Assembly: GCA_021373175.1 (NCBI GenBank)
Contig: JAJFTE010000038.1
Location: 1-39,417 of the forward strand
DNA from: Actinomycetes bacterium
GTDB lineage: Bacteria; Actinomycetota; Coriobacteriia; Anaerosomatales; Anaerosomataceae
Direction of reading: 5' to 3'
DNA: 39,417 nt
A program made the translations under genes and the position numbers. The first letter of the stretch is position 1; each line of letters starts with the position of its first letter. The notes beneath the pieces were generated by a model, which was not told the origin of the DNA, ran no database searches, and was given only the letters and a program-made list of their open reading frames with translations. Positions 38,168-39,417 of the stretch are shown here, in pieces.

Positions 38168-39417
38168 ATGATCAAGGGCGGCTACTGTAACAGGGTACTG
38201 CGCGTAAATCTGACCAGTGGCACGTGGGGGGTGGAGCCTCTTCCGGACGAGAGCGTTTTACGTAAGTATGTCGGCTGTTTCGGCCTCGGCCTGTGGTACC
38301 TGATGAGGGAACTGCCCATCGGAGTCGGCCCATTGGAGCCGGAGAACCCTCTCATCTTCATGAACGGCCCCCTCACCGCCGCAAGGGTACCCTCTCCTAC
38401 GAACTGCACGATTACCACTCTGAATGGCGACACCGGATACACCGCCGGTCGCTCCCATGGCCACGGCTGGTTCGGCCCCTATCTGAAGATGGCTGGCCTG
38501 GATGGCATCATCGTGACCGGCGCGTCGGACAGGTGGGTCTACCTCTGGATCAACGACGGAAATATCGAACTGCGCGACGCCTCGCAACTCCTGGGCAAGG
38601 ACACCCACGAAACTGAGGATCTCGTCAAGCAGGAGCTAGGCTATCCCATCGAGTGCGGCAAGGGCATCAGCGTCGCCGCCATCGGGCCGGCGGGCGAGAA
38701 CCTGGTCGCCGGCGCGATCATCGAGCAAGACAAGAACCACTCCTTCGCCCACTCCGGTGTTGGCCAGATAATGGGCTCCAAGCGTTTGAAAGCCATTGCC
38801 GTTAGAGGGACCGGTGAAGTTCCAGTATTTGATGCCAAAAAGCTCTCACCAATAGCCAGAGAATGGACTCAGCTGACGAGCACAGCGGGTTTTTCCAGCT
38901 TTGTTCGTCAGATGGGGGCGCAGGGCCGGGATAATTATCAGATGGTTGACGCCTTCACAGGTCTTTCAGCAAAGAACTTGTTGGCAAATAGCCTTCCTGG
39001 CTTTGGCGCTAGGATGGAGGGTGCGAAGATGACTGCCAGGCCATGTTACCGATGCCCGGTAGCCTGTTCCTATGATGCCGAGGCGGTATCTGGCCCGTAT
39101 AAGGGTTACCGAGCCACCCTATCTGGTGGAGGAGAAGGTATAGAAGGGGCGGCATCAATCGTAGGAGTTAGCGGTAAGGACATGGGCGAATTGTGGTTCC
39201 TGATCGACCTCGACGACCGTCTTGGTTTCGAAGCAAGCTCGATAGGCTGCAGCATGGCCGTCGCCATGGAAGCCTACGAGAAGGGGCTGCTAACCACCAC
39301 GGACACCGATGGTCTGGAACTGACATGGGGAAACGTCAAGGCACTAGAAACACTGGTAAGGAGAATTGCCCACAGAGAAGGGAAATTCGCCCAGATGCTA
39401 GCTGATGGACCCCTAGC
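38168..39417 (+). CDS. aor: Aldehyde:ferredoxin oxidoreductase (tungsten-type), 3' end outside window
   Basis: 416 complete codons from the ATG at 38168 (GGAGG 6 nt upstream), open to the window end; full-length proteins have about 600-700 residues. The N-terminal domain has LRVNLTSGTWGVEPLPDE, FMNGPLTAARVPSPTN and GWFGPYLKMAGLDGIIVTGAS; the Fe-S ligands C293, C296 and C300 lie in PCYRCPVACSYD, and GLLTTTDTDGLELTWGN is the typical family segment. The family uses a tungsten bis-pterin cofactor and a [4Fe-4S] cluster to oxidise aldehydes in strict anaerobes. The second half has visibly more A/T-ending codons than the rest of the window, suggesting horizontal origin. Confidence 0.92.
   Translation, partial: MIKGGYCNRVLRVNLTSGTWGVEPLPDESVLRKYVGCFGLGLWYLMRELPIGVGPLEPENPLIFMNGPLTAARVPSPTNCTITTLNGDTGYTAGRSHGHGWFGPYLKMAGLDGIIVTGASDRWVYLWINDGNIELRDASQLLGKDTHETEDLVKQELGYPIECGKGISVAAIGPAGENLVAGAIIEQDKNHSFAHSGVGQIMGSKRLKAIAVRGTGEVPVFDAKKLSPIAREWTQLTSTAGFSSFVRQMGAQGRDNYQMVDAFTGLSAKNLLANSLPGFGARMEGAKMTARPCYRCPVACSYDAEAVSGPYKGYRATLSGGGEGIEGAASIVGVSGKDMGELWFLIDLDDRLGFEASSIGCSMAVAMEAYEKGLLTTTDTDGLELTWGNVKALETLVRRIAHREGKFAQMLADGPL

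Noticed and set aside
1-39417. CRISPR arrays, insertion sequences, prophage or integrases
   Set aside because: No regularly spaced repeats, transposase or integrase motifs were seen on either strand.

Overview
This window looks like chromosomal DNA of a GC-rich anaerobic bacterium. The siroheme-dependent haem pathway, a CxxxY-type CcmE, a tungsten-type aldehyde:ferredoxin oxidoreductase and a CadC/CadA pair would suit an anaerobic actinobacterial (Coriobacteriia-like) lineage. That placement is inference; no rRNA gene is present to confirm it. No IS element, prophage or CRISPR array was recognised.

Layout. Bases 1-20750 hold one long minus-strand block. Read in the direction of transcription (high to low coordinates) it starts with a cytochrome c maturation operon (ccmE-ccmF-ccmA-ccmB-ccmC-ccmD, then a HemX/CcsA-like protein, a precorrin-2 dehydrogenase and an SDR oxidoreductase). 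It continues with hemA-hemC-cobA/hemD-ahbC, a tRNA-Ala, a small membrane protein, hemB-ahbD-ahbAB-hemL, and ends in nucleotide-sugar genes (galU, a UDP-GlcNAc 4,6-dehydratase, a truncated UDP-GlcNAc 2-epimerase). Together these encode almost every step from glutamyl-tRNA through uroporphyrinogen III, precorrin-2 and siroheme to haem b, plus attachment of haem to c-type cytochromes. The ferrochelatase step depends on whether the Met8-like protein is bifunctional.

Bases 20751-32354 carry housekeeping and envelope genes: coaX (-), a response regulator, histidine kinase and CreD-like protein (+, a creBCD-like order), a YhaO/YhaN-type nuclease-ATPase pair (-), bioY behind a promoter with an operator-like inverted repeat (-), an FKBP prolyl isomerase (-), an RDD membrane protein (-) and a SpoIIM-like protein (+). 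Bases 32725-35164 hold a radical SAM protein paired with a flippase-like membrane protein. Bases 35222-37816 hold a divergent cadC/cadA metal-resistance pair, and the window ends inside a tungsten-type aldehyde:ferredoxin oxidoreductase that looks less GC-rich by eye.

Most striking observation: cadA is interrupted by an in-frame TGA exactly at the first cysteine of its N-terminal heavy-metal-binding CxxC motif, followed 11 nt later by a SECIS-like hairpin. I read it as a selenocysteine-containing (UxxC) Cd/Zn/Pb-transporting P-type ATPase, which gene callers would truncate to a start at 35786. Second: the ccmE and hemA operons each start from an extended -10 promoter followed, after the same 6-nt spacing, by the same leader sequence GTTCAGGCAAG, and the hemA leader also carries the inverted partner. 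This may be a shared control element for haem and cytochrome c genes. Third: CcmE appears to be a tandem of two OB folds with a CxxxY haem-binding motif.
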